This document shows positions 39,860 to 51,065 of a stretch of 54,364 bases of DNA, one piece after another. Numbering within the stretch: position 1 is the first letter of the stretch; every line of letters begins with the position of its first letter. Position numbers and translations under genes: made by a program. Source of the stretch: Paramoeba atlantica (taxonomy: Eukaryota > Discosea); the NCBI GenBank assembly GCA_977017575.1, contig CDRNVI010000180.1, positions 1 to 54,364 on the forward strand. Direction: 5' to 3'. Below the pieces are notes generated by a model. That model was given only the letters and a program-made list of their open reading frames with translations, was not told the origin of the DNA and ran no database searches.

Positions 39860-42800
39860 AAAAAAAAAAAATTAGGTTGGTTCAAGGAGACTTTCCTTGC
39901 CCAATCTGATTTTCTTTCCTTCACCCGCCGTGTTGGTGAAACCCCACCTAGTTGAGCACTTCAGAGAAATCTATTATGTCCAGTGGAAAGAGTACATCCT
40001 CTTTCCCTAAGGGCTCCCAGAATGGATCCCACCCCCTCTTGTATTTGAAGAACGAACAAAAAAACACAAACCCAAGTGGGAATTCTGAAGAAATTCCAAT
40101 CAAATTGACCTCGAAGAGAGCGCCTGAGGAAGGATGGTGGTCACAAGTCAAGAAAGAAATACCGAAGACCTTGTCCCATATTGGAACTGAGGTTAACCCT
40201 GTGAAGAACAACACAATAATCTGCCCCATCTTTGTAATGGGTTCCTTTTGTTTCTATGAAGGAATGCCAAACTATCAGAGAGCAATGGCCACACTCAACA
40301 AAATCCCTAAGCTGAGAGGGAACTTCCTCTTGTGTGTTATGAAAGGCCACCTCAACGTGGCCACCTTCGATGAAGAAACGTGTGAACCCCTGGAGAAAGT
40401 CATTCTGGAAAATGGTTCCTTCCTCACAACTGGTTTTGGGAAGCCCTTTGTCTGGAAGAACAACCAAAATTGGAATTTATAGGGCTTTAAACTCTGTGTC
40501 CCCTTTTTAATCAAAGGGGAAGAGTGGATTCAAAGATTGTTTATTGGTGAATCTGCTTTTCCTCACCATGGATTAAGAGAGGTGGCTCAGATCAGCGATG
40601 ATTGTATTGTCATCTTCTATGATGTAATCCCTCTTATTCTGACACGTATTATTGCCAAACACAGAGGTTCTTTTATTATTAACAATGAGTTCCAAGGTAG
40701 GATCTCTTTGTGGACCCCTATAAGTCCCTTTCACGAGAAAGTAAATTGTCAAGTGTGTGAGATTTCACACTCAAGACATTTAAAATGTGCGAAGGAGATT
40801 GTGAACAAGGAGGGAGAGGGAGGAATCATCAAAAAGTTAAATAATGAGACAAACTCTCAGAGGAAATTTCCTTCCTGTCCTGTGATGATCACAAAATTGA
40901 GGGAACAGTCACATAAAAGATTTATTATTTCTATAGAATCCTCGACAAATCAAGGGAACCAAGGCACGAATCTCTCTTTGTCCCAATTTCCCATATTACC
41001 AAATCCCAATCAGAGGGCACCACCCTCAATGAAGTCTGCTGACCCTCATCTCTCATCTACAACCCCGATGGAGGTCAATCAAAGCACAAACGTGAGGGAA
41101 ACTGCTCTTCAAGAAGGTTCCTCCAAGGAAAAATCAGCCCCTTCAAGAAGTAACCAACCTAAATCTTCGCTCAAGACTACTAAGCCTTGTAAGGAATTGC
41201 CCTCCCAAACTCCGGCCACATCATCTTGCTCAGGCAGTACGTCAGAAACCCCAACAATCCCTCAAAAAGATATGATAGATTTCTTTGAAGACATTGTTGC
41301 TGAAACTGATGCTGAAAGGGGGGTTATCTTAATTGAGGATAAGGACGAGATTTCCCCAGATGTGAACAGACCTCAATTCTCATCTGATCCAATTTCTGGA
41401 AGCAAATGGTTGATGACTATCCACAACACTGATGGAGCTTGGAAAATATTAGATGGGGTGAATTTCCAGTGTGAGTGGGAGAGGACTGAAGATAGCCTTG
41501 GGAAGTTGAAGAGCAAGTTGGAAAAAGGACAGCTTAAATGGGAATCAAGTTTTGATGCAGACTTTCTTGGCCACATTATTGATCAGGTGGTTGAGGAATT
41601 GAAATTAAAGCTGAAATCCAGACTGAGGAAGAGGGTAGTGTTGGAAGAGACAATTGAAGAGAAGGAACCAACTTCTACTGAGACCAAACCATTACTTGTA
41701 ACCAAAAAGCCAGCAAAGAAGAAGAAAAAGAAAAGTAGGGAAGAAGAGAAAGGAAAAGAGGAGATAGAAGAAGAGAAAGATGAAAGGGAAAAAACAAAGG
41801 AAAATGACCATGATAAGAATGTCCCCACTGGTGTCCTTGGGAAGGAAAAAGCAACTTATCCTTTTTCAGAGATCCCCACCTCAAATGGTTTCACGGTTCT
41901 TGGAAATTTGCATCAAATAGAATGGGGTGAGATAGTGTTGATGATGGATAGTGCTCGATTCCCTGAGTTAAGCAATGTTTCATCTTCCTCTTCTTCCTCC
42001 CCCTCATAAAGGAAAGAATGAAAGGAAAGAAAAACAACAACAATTTAAAATCTTTCTTTCCACCACTGAAGGATCCTTGTGTTTCCTCTGACTCTTCCGT
42101 TATTAATCTTCGTCAAAAAACAAACCTTGCCTCTCCAACCCCTCAAGCATCTGTCTTGAGGTCCCAACCCCCTTCATCTTCTTTCCTTCCTCCTTTCCCT
42201 GCACCTCTGCTTCCAAACCTGTATCAGTATAACAAATTCCCAAACATAAGGATTTTATTATAGAACATCAATGGTGTTCATAATGATGAAAAACTCAACC
42301 TTTGCCATAGAATGGCTGCAAGTTGCCATCCTCTGTTTATTTTGCTCCAAAAAACCCATGCCACATCTGAAAAAGATCTTGATCATCTCAAGAATTGTTT
42401 GAGGAAATATTGGTGGTTCAAAGACTCCTTCTTGGAACAGAAGTGGGGCCTTGCCATTGGAGTTAAAAGAATGAAAAGCCTTCATGATATAGAACCATAC
42501 CCAATTGAAAGCTCTGAAAGTGGTTTGTTTGGACTGAGAACCAAGATTTTCAATACTAAATATGCTGTGATGAATGTCTACCATTATTGCGATCTGAAAT
42601 TTCCCTTTATGCAAGACCAAATTGGAAAGTTCTTCTCCAAAGATGGACTGAACATTCTGGGAGGTGACTTCAACTGGGATCTTAATGAACCCCTTTTTAA
42701 AGAGCTCACAGAATCCTCTGAATCTTGGAATCTATCAAAATTGGGGTGGTCAGAACCAATCCATTTCCAAGGACAATGTATCGATTATGTCTTTATTCCC

Positions 42801-44203
42801 TTGAACACTCCTAGTGAAAGAATTTTTGTCAATGCAATCCCTTCAAGCTTTAAGGACCATGCAATGATTGTAGGTGGAACTAGTATTAAAGAATAGGAGT
42901 TGAAATCTAACAAAAAGAGAACTTCATTAAAGATCCTAAATTTATTAATACCCTTATTAATGAAGTTGGGGACTATGTGGAAGGTGATCCTGTCAGTTGT
43001 TTTACTAAACTTAAAGAGAAGGCGTGGGAATTAGTTCCTCTATAGAAAGACAAAGGAAAAGAAGCTTACCTTTTCAAAGAACTATGGAAACTCCAGACAA
43101 TCATCAAACGTCTTGCAAAGATCAGGATTTTAAGGAAAACTTCAACCATACACTCATTCTCTTCATTGGAACTCAAACTCTTTTATACAGCTGCAATAGG
43201 ATGGAATGGCTTTCGAGATGACAAAAAATGGAAAATCAAAGCTATTCCTAAAATGATCAAAGCTGAGATAGATTGAATTGCAGTTCTTGAACAACAACTC
43301 GGAATTTTTGTGGATGAACACCCCTCACGCCTTGGTCATAAATCTTCTCCCCATGTTAAAGGTGTAATTGTAAATGGAGTGATCTCTCATGATGATAATG
43401 TGGTTAAAAAAGCAATTAAGAACTTTTGAGAAAGCCTTCTCAGTACAGAAAGACCATATAACAAGGATTCTCTTGACGAACTGATTGCTAACCATCATCC
43501 TCACTTTTCCCCAGTTGAGAGACATGATGTTGATAGGAAGAAAGTTGATAAACTTCTTCAGAGAACCAATAACATCAGTGCAGGACCTGATGGTATCCCT
43601 TTTTCTTTATATAAGGTAACACAAGAAAAGTATTTTGACATGTGGGTGGAACTAATTCAACAAGCGGGTGAGATTATGGAGTTCTCCCCCTCTTTTGGTG
43701 AGAACCAACTCTGTTTGATTTTCAAAGTTGGGTTGGCGCCCGTAGTTTAGTTGTAAATTCAACTATGTCCAACCCCGGGGAGGCGAGTTCAAATCCCAGT
43801 TTTTCGATATTATGGAAAATTTTTCTGGTGCTGTAGAGTGATTTGATTGGAGTGAGGAGCTCTTGAAGAAGTGTGAAAATCGGAACAGGTTACATCTCAG
43901 CCCTGTCTGCTAAAAAGTTGAGGATAAATTCCCTTGGAAGGAGTTTTGGATTATTCTCCCTTCTGATGTGCATCCTCCAGCCTGAACTTGCAGAAGTTCT
44001 AAAGTTCAGCATAAAGACCGACTGAACTAAGCTGAAGTTTAAAACTTCACCTCTCGTTAGAGGTTAAAAACAAACATAATTTAATGTAATTCAAATGGCT
44101 TAGATTAAGAACTACTAATTGAATAAAGTCTGCCTCAAAAAGAAAAAAAAATTGATTTTCAAAGTCGAGAATATCCCCTGTCTTGACCAATTTCGACCAA
44201 TCA
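39860..44203 (+). mobile_element. LINE element 2, decayed; interrupted by a SINE and by element 3
   Basis: It begins with an A-run (39860-39871) then TTAGGTTGGTTCAAG, like the A-run/TAGGGGGTTCAAG start of element 3. ORF1 (39952-42009) has a stop at 40480-40482 where element 3 has Trp. It carries a Cys/His finger (CQVCEISHSRHLKC) and an acidic/Lys-rich tail. ORF2 follows after ~8 nt, with endonuclease motifs (GGDFNWD, CIDYVF, KDHAMIVGG) and part of the RT (SAGPDGIPFSLY). In-frame stops and at least one frameshift (~42915) mark it as dead. A SINE sits at 43729-44151. The RT continues past element 3 at 51224-51393 and then homology stops, so the 3' half is lost. Confidence 0.85.
43715..44165 (+). 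mobile_element. tRNA-derived SINE, copy 2, with target-site duplication
   Basis: SINE body 43729-44151, flanked by a perfect 14 bp duplication TTGATTTTCAAAGT (43715-43728 and 44152-44165). The head is tRNA-like: GCGCCCGTAGTTTAGTTG (A box) and GAGTTCAAATCCC (B box). The tail is A-rich with one G interruption. It is inserted in the RT region of element 2. Its insertion hallmarks imply LINE-driven retroposition; which LINE supplied the machinery is unknown, as the 3' ends share little beyond AATAAA and poly(A). Confidence 0.93.
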
Positions 44204-44215
44204 GTGTTACCAATT

Positions 44216-44261
<46 letters not shown>

Positions 44262-44343
44262 GGGGGTTCAAGATACATTTGTCTGAATTTCCTATCTTTT
44301 GTTGTAGTGTGTATTCTTGTGGCTGGTTGCCACAAAAAATATT

Positions 44344-46617
44344 ATGGAAACCTCTTCACCCAGTGTAAAGGAAGGAGAGGGTTTTCCTGCCAGAAACGCC
44401 TGGTCAGGACGAGCGGATAGTGAATCATTTGCTCAAGTTGTTAAAAAAAGTGAAAGAAAGAAAAGACCTCTCGAAACCAAGGAAGGCTTTCCAGCCTCCA
44501 AAGGTCTCAGCGATGTGTTACACGAGATTGATCGGAACAATGTCAGACTATACCAAGGTTTAGTCGCGCGCCTGAACCCAAAAACTGTTGTTGGAGCCAA
44601 GTCGAGACCAACAAAGTTAGTGGGATCACTGGATTTTAGACCGGGACTTCCCAACTTCAACAAGGTTATCAAAGCGATTGAAAATGTGACTTCTCTTAAA
44701 GGGAAGATTTTTGTGAATGTCAAGCAGGGCCATTTTGTGATCTCAGCGCTCGAGAACATGGATGCTGCCAGTGTAGAAAAAGAGTTTTTGAACAAAGGCG
44801 ATGAATTGGCAAAAAAACTCAAGAAATCCTTTGTCTGGAGGAACAACGAGGACGCAAAATTGTGGGGGCTCAAAATCAGGGTTCCCTTTGAAGCCGAGGG
44901 TGTGGAGTGGATCCAGAATCTTTTTGCTGGCCCAAATTCTCTTCCGAGACATAACTTGAAGGAAGTAGTTCAAATAGCCCAAAATTGTATTGTTTTGGTT
45001 TACACCCAAATCCCCATTAACCTTGTCCGTCTCATCGCCCACACCAAAGGGTGGTTGGGGATTAGCGATACTCAAGCTCGAGTTTCTGTTTGGACCCCAT
45101 CGAGGCCCTTTGATAAAGTGGTGAAATGCCCCACTTGCCAAATTAACCATCCTGCTTGTTTGGATTGTTTATTTGAAATTTTACAAAAAAAGGATCCAAG
45201 TGAAGTTGGCAATATGGCGAGAACGGAAATGTACTCGATCAACACCCGCGACCCCAAAGGAGTTAAGATAAGAAAACAAGCTGCCAGAGATGGTGTGCAA
45301 TTTAACTTCGTCTCGCCTGAAGGAGTCCCCTCATCCTGTGCCCCTCTCGGTAATACTGGTGAGGCTATGGTGGTGGGCCCTGAGAGAAAAGATCAAACTC
45401 CCTCCAAGTCACAAGCTTCTAAGCCTGCTGAAGGTCTCTCCCCCATTGGTGGTAAAAAAGATGGCTCAAATTTACCTGCGCGTAATGCTGGTGGCCAAGG
45501 GTTGGTGTCTCGCTCACCTAATGTTATTCCTGCTGAACCTACCCCTCCGAAGGGCCCCCCTCCTGTGAAGAAGAGCCATGAAGTTGTACCCAATAATTTC
45601 AAAGTACCTTCTTCCACAACTAAGGGATCAGTTGTCCAAAGGAGTTCCTCTGTGGGTCCAGTCAAGCGTGATGCTGCAGCTCTGAGTAAGACGAGTTCGT
45701 TTTCTCCCATCGGGACCAAAACCTTTTCGAAAATTAAAACGATAAATGGGAGCAGCAAACAAGTTAGTGGATTCTCAGTGCCCCCCATATTGCCAGCCCA
45801 GCGACCGCAAGCTCAACCAAAAAAGAAGGGTACCCGGACATCGGTGAACACATGTTTCAACCCAGTAGTCTCTTCCTTTAAGTCTGCTTCTTCATCAAAA
45901 GAGACTGTGGGCAAGTCAAGAAATTGCGCTGATTCTGTGATCCAGAAGAAGGAGAACAGAAGAAGCCAACCTGTTTCCAGCCCTGCTCCCATCTTTATCA
46001 ACGAAGAAGATTTATCGGTCGAAAATGGATTGGTGGAGGAACCTGACAATAGAAGGGAGGCGAAATCAATGTTAAAGAAATTGAACCTGAACATCGAATG
46101 GGCAAGCGCAACCGAGGATTTCGGAAGAGTTTATGAGGGGTTGGAGAATGGCTCAATTTTCCCAGAGGATAGGAGATTAAGGTGTCAAGCTTTCTATTTG
46201 GTTGAGTACCTTGTGAAGACAGGATGCACTAAGAGGAAGAAGGGCGGATCAGAAGAGGTGATTAATGTTAGAGTAGGGTGGGAGAAAGGAAAGAATGAGA
46301 GTGAGGAGGAAAAGGAAAAAATATCGCAAAAGAAAAGAAAAATCGCACAAGAAAAGGAGAGCGGGGAAAGAAAGTCGGTGAAATTTCCAAATGAGGAAGG
46401 GGTGGGTTTTTTTCATCCACTTATGGAAAAACCTGAGGAAAGAGGCGGTGGTGTCCAAGACGGTGTCCCCTTTTCCTGTTCGGTTGAAGGGTCAGATATG
46501 AGAGTGGAAGGAGAAGAAGAGGAAGAGGGGGATGCTATAGAGATCGAAACGAACGAGGAGTTTGCCAGAACAACCCAAGCAAGGAGAGAGAGTGAGGGAG
46601 GGAAGTCAGTCGTTTAA
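44344..46617 (+). CDS. Element 3 ORF1 protein (nucleic-acid-binding)
   Basis: 757 residues from the first ATG (METSSPSVKEGEGF). An N-terminal globular part is shared with element 2 ORF1 (VWRNNEDAKLWGLKIRVPF here). Near residue 260 is a finger VKCPTCQINHPACLDC of the form C-x2-C-x3-H-x5-C, also present in element 2, so it is probably a zinc-binding RNA-binding module. A Pro/Ser/Lys-rich linker follows, then a C-terminal region with NIEWASATEDFGRVYEGLE and a charged tail. LINE ORF1 proteins coat the element RNA. There is no RRM or coiled coil that I can assign. Confidence 0.8.
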   Translation: METSSPSVKEGEGFPARNAWSGRADSESFAQVVKKSERKKRPLETKEGFPASKGLSDVLHEIDRNNVRLYQGLVARLNPKTVVGAKSRPTKLVGSLDFRPGLPNFNKVIKAIENVTSLKGKIFVNVKQGHFVISALENMDAASVEKEFLNKGDELAKKLKKSFVWRNNEDAKLWGLKIRVPFEAEGVEWIQNLFAGPNSLPRHNLKEVVQIAQNCIVLVYTQIPINLVRLIAHTKGWLGISDTQARVSVWTPSRPFDKVVKCPTCQINHPACLDCLFEILQKKDPSEVGNMARTEMYSINTRDPKGVKIRKQAARDGVQFNFVSPEGVPSSCAPLGNTGEAMVVGPERKDQTPSKSQASKPAEGLSPIGGKKDGSNLPARNAGGQGLVSRSPNVIPAEPTPPKGPPPVKKSHEVVPNNFKVPSSTTKGSVVQRSSSVGPVKRDAAALSKTSSFSPIGTKTFSKIKTINGSSKQVSGFSVPPILPAQRPQAQPKKKGTRTSVNTCFNPVVSSFKSASSSKETVGKSRNCADSVIQKKENRRSQPVSSPAPIFINEEDLSVENGLVEEPDNRREAKSMLKKLNLNIEWASATEDFGRVYEGLENGSIFPEDRRLRCQAFYLVEYLVKTGCTKRKKGGSEEVINVRVGWEKGKNESEEEKEKISQKKRKIAQEKESGERKSVKFPNEEGVGFFHPLMEKPEERGGGVQDGVPFSCSVEGSDMRVEGEEEEEGDAIEIETNEEFARTTQARRESEGGKSVV

Positions 46618-46712
46618 AAAAAAAAAAAAAAAAAAACACAAAAACACAAAAACACAAAAACACAAAAACACAAAAACACAAAAACAAAAAAAAAAAAAAA
46701 AACAAACAAACG
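46618..46712 (+). repeat. A-rich inter-ORF spacer with (CACAAAAA)n
   Basis: After the ORF1 stop come about 19 A, about six CACAAAAA units, about 18 A, then CAAACAAACG and the ORF2 ATG at 46713. Element 2 has only ~8 nt between its ORFs, so the spacer has expanded or been acquired in element 3. It may affect how ORF2 is translated (reinitiation or internal entry); that is inference. Confidence 0.85.
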
Positions 46713-49700
46713 ATGACTAAACTCAGGAAGAAGAAGAATAAGAAGAGAAAGGAAAAGGGATTGGTGGATATTAGAAGTAGTTTTGGTGTGGGCCCCCAGG
46801 TAGCTCCTCCCCCAACAACAAACTTGCCTAATGTATCCCAGTCAGAGTGCCTCCCATCAGGTCCTCCGAGTGAGCCTGGAGTTGACCCCCGTGATAGGTC
46901 CTCAGCTAATTTAAGTGAGAGTGATGAACGTAGGTTTCCTAATGCACGTGTTATTTCCTGGAACATGAATGGGATTCAAAATTTCGAAAAATTGAGAACC
47001 CTTCGGAAGATGGCTGGGAGTTGTCGGCCTCTTTTCATTTTGATTCAAGAATCTCACTCTGATTTTGAAAGTGACCTCGATCTTATCAGGAACCAATTGA
47101 GGAAGTATATTTGGTTGAGAGACAATTCCTCTGGGAAGAGGAGGGGTCTGCTCATTGGTGTTAGGCGGATGGAGGGAGTGAAAGAGATCTCTCCCTGTTT
47201 CTTTGACCAGACCATGAGTGGATTATTTGGTGTCCATGTGACTATTGGATCGACGAACTATTCTGTCCTGAATATATACCGTCACCCTGACCTCAAAGTA
47301 GCCACCATCTCGCAGGAGGCCGCTCGTTTTTTCGGTCAGAACCCCAGGAGCATAAATATCTTTGGGGGTGATTTCAATTGGGATGTGAAGGAAAAACAGA
47401 TGGGGGAAATTGAAAAGTGTTGTGCTACTCTCTGTATGTCACGCTTGAAATGGGATGAACCCACCCATTATAAAGGGAGGTGTATCGACCATATCTTCTT
47501 CTCGTCCAAGGCTCCATTAAAACGTTTGTTTATCAATGCCATCCCGTCCGGCTTTAAAGATCATGCACTGCTGATTGGAGGATCCTCGTTTAAGGAATGG
47601 GAGATTCGGGCGAATAAGAAATCCATCCCTGAGTATTTGATTAATGACCATGGGTTCATCAACACTCTTATTGAGAGGATGGGTACCTTCTCCGAGGGTG
47701 ATGATCCTAACGAGTTTTTGACCAGATTTAAGACCACAGCTTGGGAATTAGTTCCCTACTGGAGAGAAAGAAACACTGAGGCGGCTTTGTTCAGAGAACT
47801 GTGGAAGATCCACTCTCTTGTAAGATCCCTTCGCAATTCTCGCATTCTTAGGAAATCTACGGTCCAGAGGCCATACTCTTCCCTTGAAATGGGTCTGTTG
47901 GACCAAGCCTCCCTTGGTTGGAAGGGTCCGAAGGAAGGGAAGTCGTGGAGGAGAGGAATAATCCCCAGAATGATTTCTGCAGCGCTCAAGAAGATTGAAT
48001 GTATTGAAGGGCAGTTGGGGATCTTTATTGACAGTCACCCTGCGAGGCCTAAAGCGAGATCATCCCCAAGGGTTAAAGGAATTGTTGTGGATGGGGTCAT
48101 TTCCAGAGATAATGGTGTGGTCCAGAAAGCAATTAAAGAATTTTGGGGGAATCTTTTGGGCTCAGTGAGGCCATACAACAAGGTCTCTCTCCAGAAGCTG
48201 ATTGAGAACCATAAACCTCGGTTTCCTAAGGTTGATTACCATGTTGTTGATGGGGCCAAGGTTGATAAATTGCTGCGACGGTGCAATAATTCGAGCGCTG
48301 GCCCAGATGGTATCCCCTTTGCTCTCTACAGAGTGACAAGTGAACAGCTGTGTGATATGTGGTGTGAACTTATCCAGAGAGCTGGGGAATCAATGGATTT
48401 CCCTGAGTCGTTTGGGGAGAGTCAGCTTGTGTTACTACCTAAGATTGAGAATATTCCTCGTCCTGACCAATTTCGACCAATAAGTATTACCAATTCTGAT
48501 TATCGGATTGTGATGAGATATTGGGCCAAATGGCTGATGGAGAGTGCCAGAGAGGTGATTTCCCCGGAACAAAATGCTATATTTGCTGGAAGGTCCATTG
48601 ATAATGCAGTGGAATCGATACATGATGGGTTTATGGAAGCGGTAGCGGAGGGCAAAGACGTGACCATCCTCCAAACTGATTTCTGTAAGGCCTATGACTA
48701 TGTTAACCGTGAAGCTCTTATGGAGTTGCTGATTGGGTTGAATGCTCCACCCCAAGCCCTTGAAGTTGTATCTAAAGTTCTGCGAGAGTCAGATACATGG
48801 CTCCCAACTGTAGGATCGAATGATAAGACACAGAAGGAAGCCATCAAGAGCCGGACTGGTGTGCGACAAGGCTGCCCCATTTCACCTCTTCTGTTCATTA
48901 TCCTTTTTGATGTTTTATTGGTTAGTTTGAACAATGGGGGTGACCTTGAGAAGCTTGCTGGGTTCATGGATGACTTAGCCCTCCTCCTTCACAGGGTCCA
49001 ATCCATAAATTCTTTGACCTCAACCTTCCAAGAATATGAACAAGGAACCGGAGCCAAACTCAACTACAACAAATGCTTTGTTTTGTCAACTGAAAAATTC
49101 TCTCCTGTGGGCCCTTGGGTTGAAATGCCTTCAGCTAATTATTTGGGAGAGGAGACTGTGTACTTGGGAGTTACAATTTCTCGAAGAATGAACCCAACTA
49201 AAGACTGGGAAGGGGTGATCAAGAAAATGCGGAAGGTTGGAACAGCAATTAAGCAAAGGAAGGGCAGCTTCAAGGAGAGAGTCCGGATGATCAATACTTA
49301 CCTTATTCCTTGTATGGGTTATTTGGCAAGATTCAAGCTTATCTCGAAAGCTGTCTCCTCAAAGATGTGGAAGACCATTCGTTCAGCCTTAGGCGCATAT
49401 GCAAATCTAAAGTCCTGTGTAATGACCTCCCTTCGTCCCCCTTTCTTTGAAAAACCCCAAGTTAGACACCCTATTCTGTTTAACTGGGCTCTGTTGATAT
49501 CGAGGAAACCTCTCCAAGATCATTATAGGAATCCATTGTCCATTGGGGCCATGAGGATTGATGCATTGGAAGCTAGTGGTGCTATCTCAGAACAAGTGAG
49601 GATGGGCTCCAAAACCAAGAGATCCTTCTCTCTCCTCTCTCGGAACATTTCTGTGGGAGTGGAGAATTTCTATGTGGGGGATGGGTGCTTGAAATGTGTG

Positions 49701-51065
49701 ATCTATAATTTGTCTCTTCCGCAAAGACCCCAGATTAAGCGGAACCTTTTGAAGTTCTTTTTGAGGGGTCTTCCAACTGTGGATAAGATTGCCCATTTTA
49801 CATCTGTGAGTCCACTTTGTCGGCTGTGTAGGAAAGCCAAAGAGTCAAGGGTGCACCTCCTTGAAGAATGTCTGAAAGCTAAGGCAATTTTGAAAACTAT
49901 TGGGAGGAGATGCTTTGTTTTAAAGATTCCTGGGTGGGAGAGTGCCGACTTTGTGTGTGGATTTACGAACCAGTATCTAAAGAAGGCTGAAGCATCTGCA
50001 GTGAGTGCAGCCCTATTGAGCTTGTGGATCACTGTATGTGCAGAAGGATCGAAGTCCCCAAGCTTTGCTGTTAAAATTTTTGATGAAATTGCTAAGACAA
50101 ACAAGATGATCCCCAAACAAACGGTAAGAAAGGCTCCCCCCAAAGGTAAAAGAGAAGTGAAACAACCAAAGTTCAAGTACCCTGCCTTGCAAGTGTTTTA
50201 TGATGGCTCTGGGCGTGTAGACCCCCACATCGGGGGAGCTGGGTATGTGATTATTAAGGAAGGTTTGGAGGTTGGAGGTGGATTTGAAACACTCCCACTA
50301 GGCTCAAATAATTTGGGTGAGTTTTCAGGATGCTTAGCTGGTCTACAACAAGTTATTGGCTTTGGGCAACGTGTAGAGATGGTGGGAGATTGTAAAATTC
50401 TGACTGAGGCAGCGCCTAAGACAAAACCGATTGATAACTTTGAGCTCAATGAGATCCTATCTGAGATCAGAAATATTGCTGAGAGTAAATTTGCCAAAGT
50501 GGAGTACACTCATGTGTATTGCGAATTCAACAAGAGGTCAGATGCGATTGCGACAGCAGCAAGTCACTCTGAAGAGGATGGGATGGAAGCTGTCTTTGAT
50601 AGGAACTGGGATTCAAGATCGAAACAACTAGCAACAACCAGTGAGGAATGGATTATTGAGAATTCCAAACTGTGGAAGTGGGTGATGGAACCGTTGGATT
50701 TGGATTGGAGCTTCCCTGTGAAGAAAGCTCAGTTTAAGAGGAGGTTTAAGGACAAGGTGATTACAACTAATAATGTTTACTTCCCAGTACAAGCTGCACT
50801 GGATGAGGCAATGATTTCTCCTGTGTTCATTTCAGATGATATTGTTAAGTGGTTTCCAGAAAGAGCTGCACCTGGAGAGATGTTAGAAAGTTTTGTTGAG
50901 AAAGAAAACCGAAAATGGAGAGAGGAGTATGAGCAAGCAAGGAACCGTTGGTTGAAGAGTGCAATGAGACCTTCCATTGTAAGGAAGATTATTAGGCCTA
51001 TTAAGGCTGTTGAGAAGAAAAGAATTTTGAAAAAGATTCGAATGAGAAATAGAAAGAAACATTAG
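46713..51065 (+). CDS. Element 3 ORF2 polyprotein: APE endonuclease, reverse transcriptase, zinc finger, RNase H
   Basis: 1450 residues. Endonuclease motifs: SWNMNG (~82-87), IQES (~111-114, catalytic Glu), GGDFNWD (~218-224), CIDHIFF (~258) and KDHALLIGG (~282). RT: SAGPDGIPFALY, QFRPISITNS, LQTDFCKAYDYV (~654, catalytic Asp), GVRQGCPISPLLF and GFMDDLAL (~751, F-x-D-D). A C-terminal Cys/His finger CRLCRKAKESRVHLLEEC (C-x2-C-x8-H-x4-C) lies near 1036. RNase H: VFYDGSG (~1162), GEFSG, VGDCKI and KRSDAIAT. All core catalytic residues are present. It nicks target DNA and copies the element RNA by target-primed reverse transcription, then RNase H can remove the RNA template. Confidence 0.95.
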   Translation: MTKLRKKKNKKRKEKGLVDIRSSFGVGPQVAPPPTTNLPNVSQSECLPSGPPSEPGVDPRDRSSANLSESDERRFPNARVISWNMNGIQNFEKLRTLRKMAGSCRPLFILIQESHSDFESDLDLIRNQLRKYIWLRDNSSGKRRGLLIGVRRMEGVKEISPCFFDQTMSGLFGVHVTIGSTNYSVLNIYRHPDLKVATISQEAARFFGQNPRSINIFGGDFNWDVKEKQMGEIEKCCATLCMSRLKWDEPTHYKGRCIDHIFFSSKAPLKRLFINAIPSGFKDHALLIGGSSFKEWEIRANKKSIPEYLINDHGFINTLIERMGTFSEGDDPNEFLTRFKTTAWELVPYWRERNTEAALFRELWKIHSLVRSLRNSRILRKSTVQRPYSSLEMGLLDQASLGWKGPKEGKSWRRGIIPRMISAALKKIECIEGQLGIFIDSHPARPKARSSPRVKGIVVDGVISRDNGVVQKAIKEFWGNLLGSVRPYNKVSLQKLIENHKPRFPKVDYHVVDGAKVDKLLRRCNNSSAGPDGIPFALYRVTSEQLCDMWCELIQRAGESMDFPESFGESQLVLLPKIENIPRPDQFRPISITNSDYRIVMRYWAKWLMESAREVISPEQNAIFAGRSIDNAVESIHDGFMEAVAEGKDVTILQTDFCKAYDYVNREALMELLIGLNAPPQALEVVSKVLRESDTWLPTVGSNDKTQKEAIKSRTGVRQGCPISPLLFIILFDVLLVSLNNGGDLEKLAGFMDDLALLLHRVQSINSLTSTFQEYEQGTGAKLNYNKCFVLSTEKFSPVGPWVEMPSANYLGEETVYLGVTISRRMNPTKDWEGVIKKMRKVGTAIKQRKGSFKERVRMINTYLIPCMGYLARFKLISKAVSSKMWKTIRSALGAYANLKSCVMTSLRPPFFEKPQVRHPILFNWALLISRKPLQDHYRNPLSIGAMRIDALEASGAISEQVRMGSKTKRSFSLLSRNISVGVENFYVGDGCLKCVIYNLSLPQRPQIKRNLLKFFLRGLPTVDKIAHFTSVSPLCRLCRKAKESRVHLLEECLKAKAILKTIGRRCFVLKIPGWESADFVCGFTNQYLKKAEASAVSAALLSLWITVCAEGSKSPSFAVKIFDEIAKTNKMIPKQTVRKAPPKGKREVKQPKFKYPALQVFYDGSGRVDPHIGGAGYVIIKEGLEVGGGFETLPLGSNNLGEFSGCLAGLQQVIGFGQRVEMVGDCKILTEAAPKTKPIDNFELNEILSEIRNIAESKFAKVEYTHVYCEFNKRSDAIATAASHSEEDGMEAVFDRNWDSRSKQLATTSEEWIIENSKLWKWVMEPLDLDWSFPVKKAQFKRRFKDKVITTNNVYFPVQAALDEAMISPVFISDDIVKWFPERAAPGEMLESFVEKENRKWREEYEQARNRWLKSAMRPSIVRKIIRPIKAVEKKRILKKIRMRNRKKH

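Noticed and set aside
43735..43810. A functional tRNA gene
   Set aside because: tRNA-like A and B boxes are present but the sequence continues into a repeated SINE body with poly(A) and target duplication, and no sound cloverleaf could be drawn.
39860..44203. Reassigned stop codons (TAG/TGA read as Trp) as an explanation for element 2
   Set aside because: TGA and TAA clearly end other genes here, element 2 also has a frameshift and missing 3' half, so decay is simpler.
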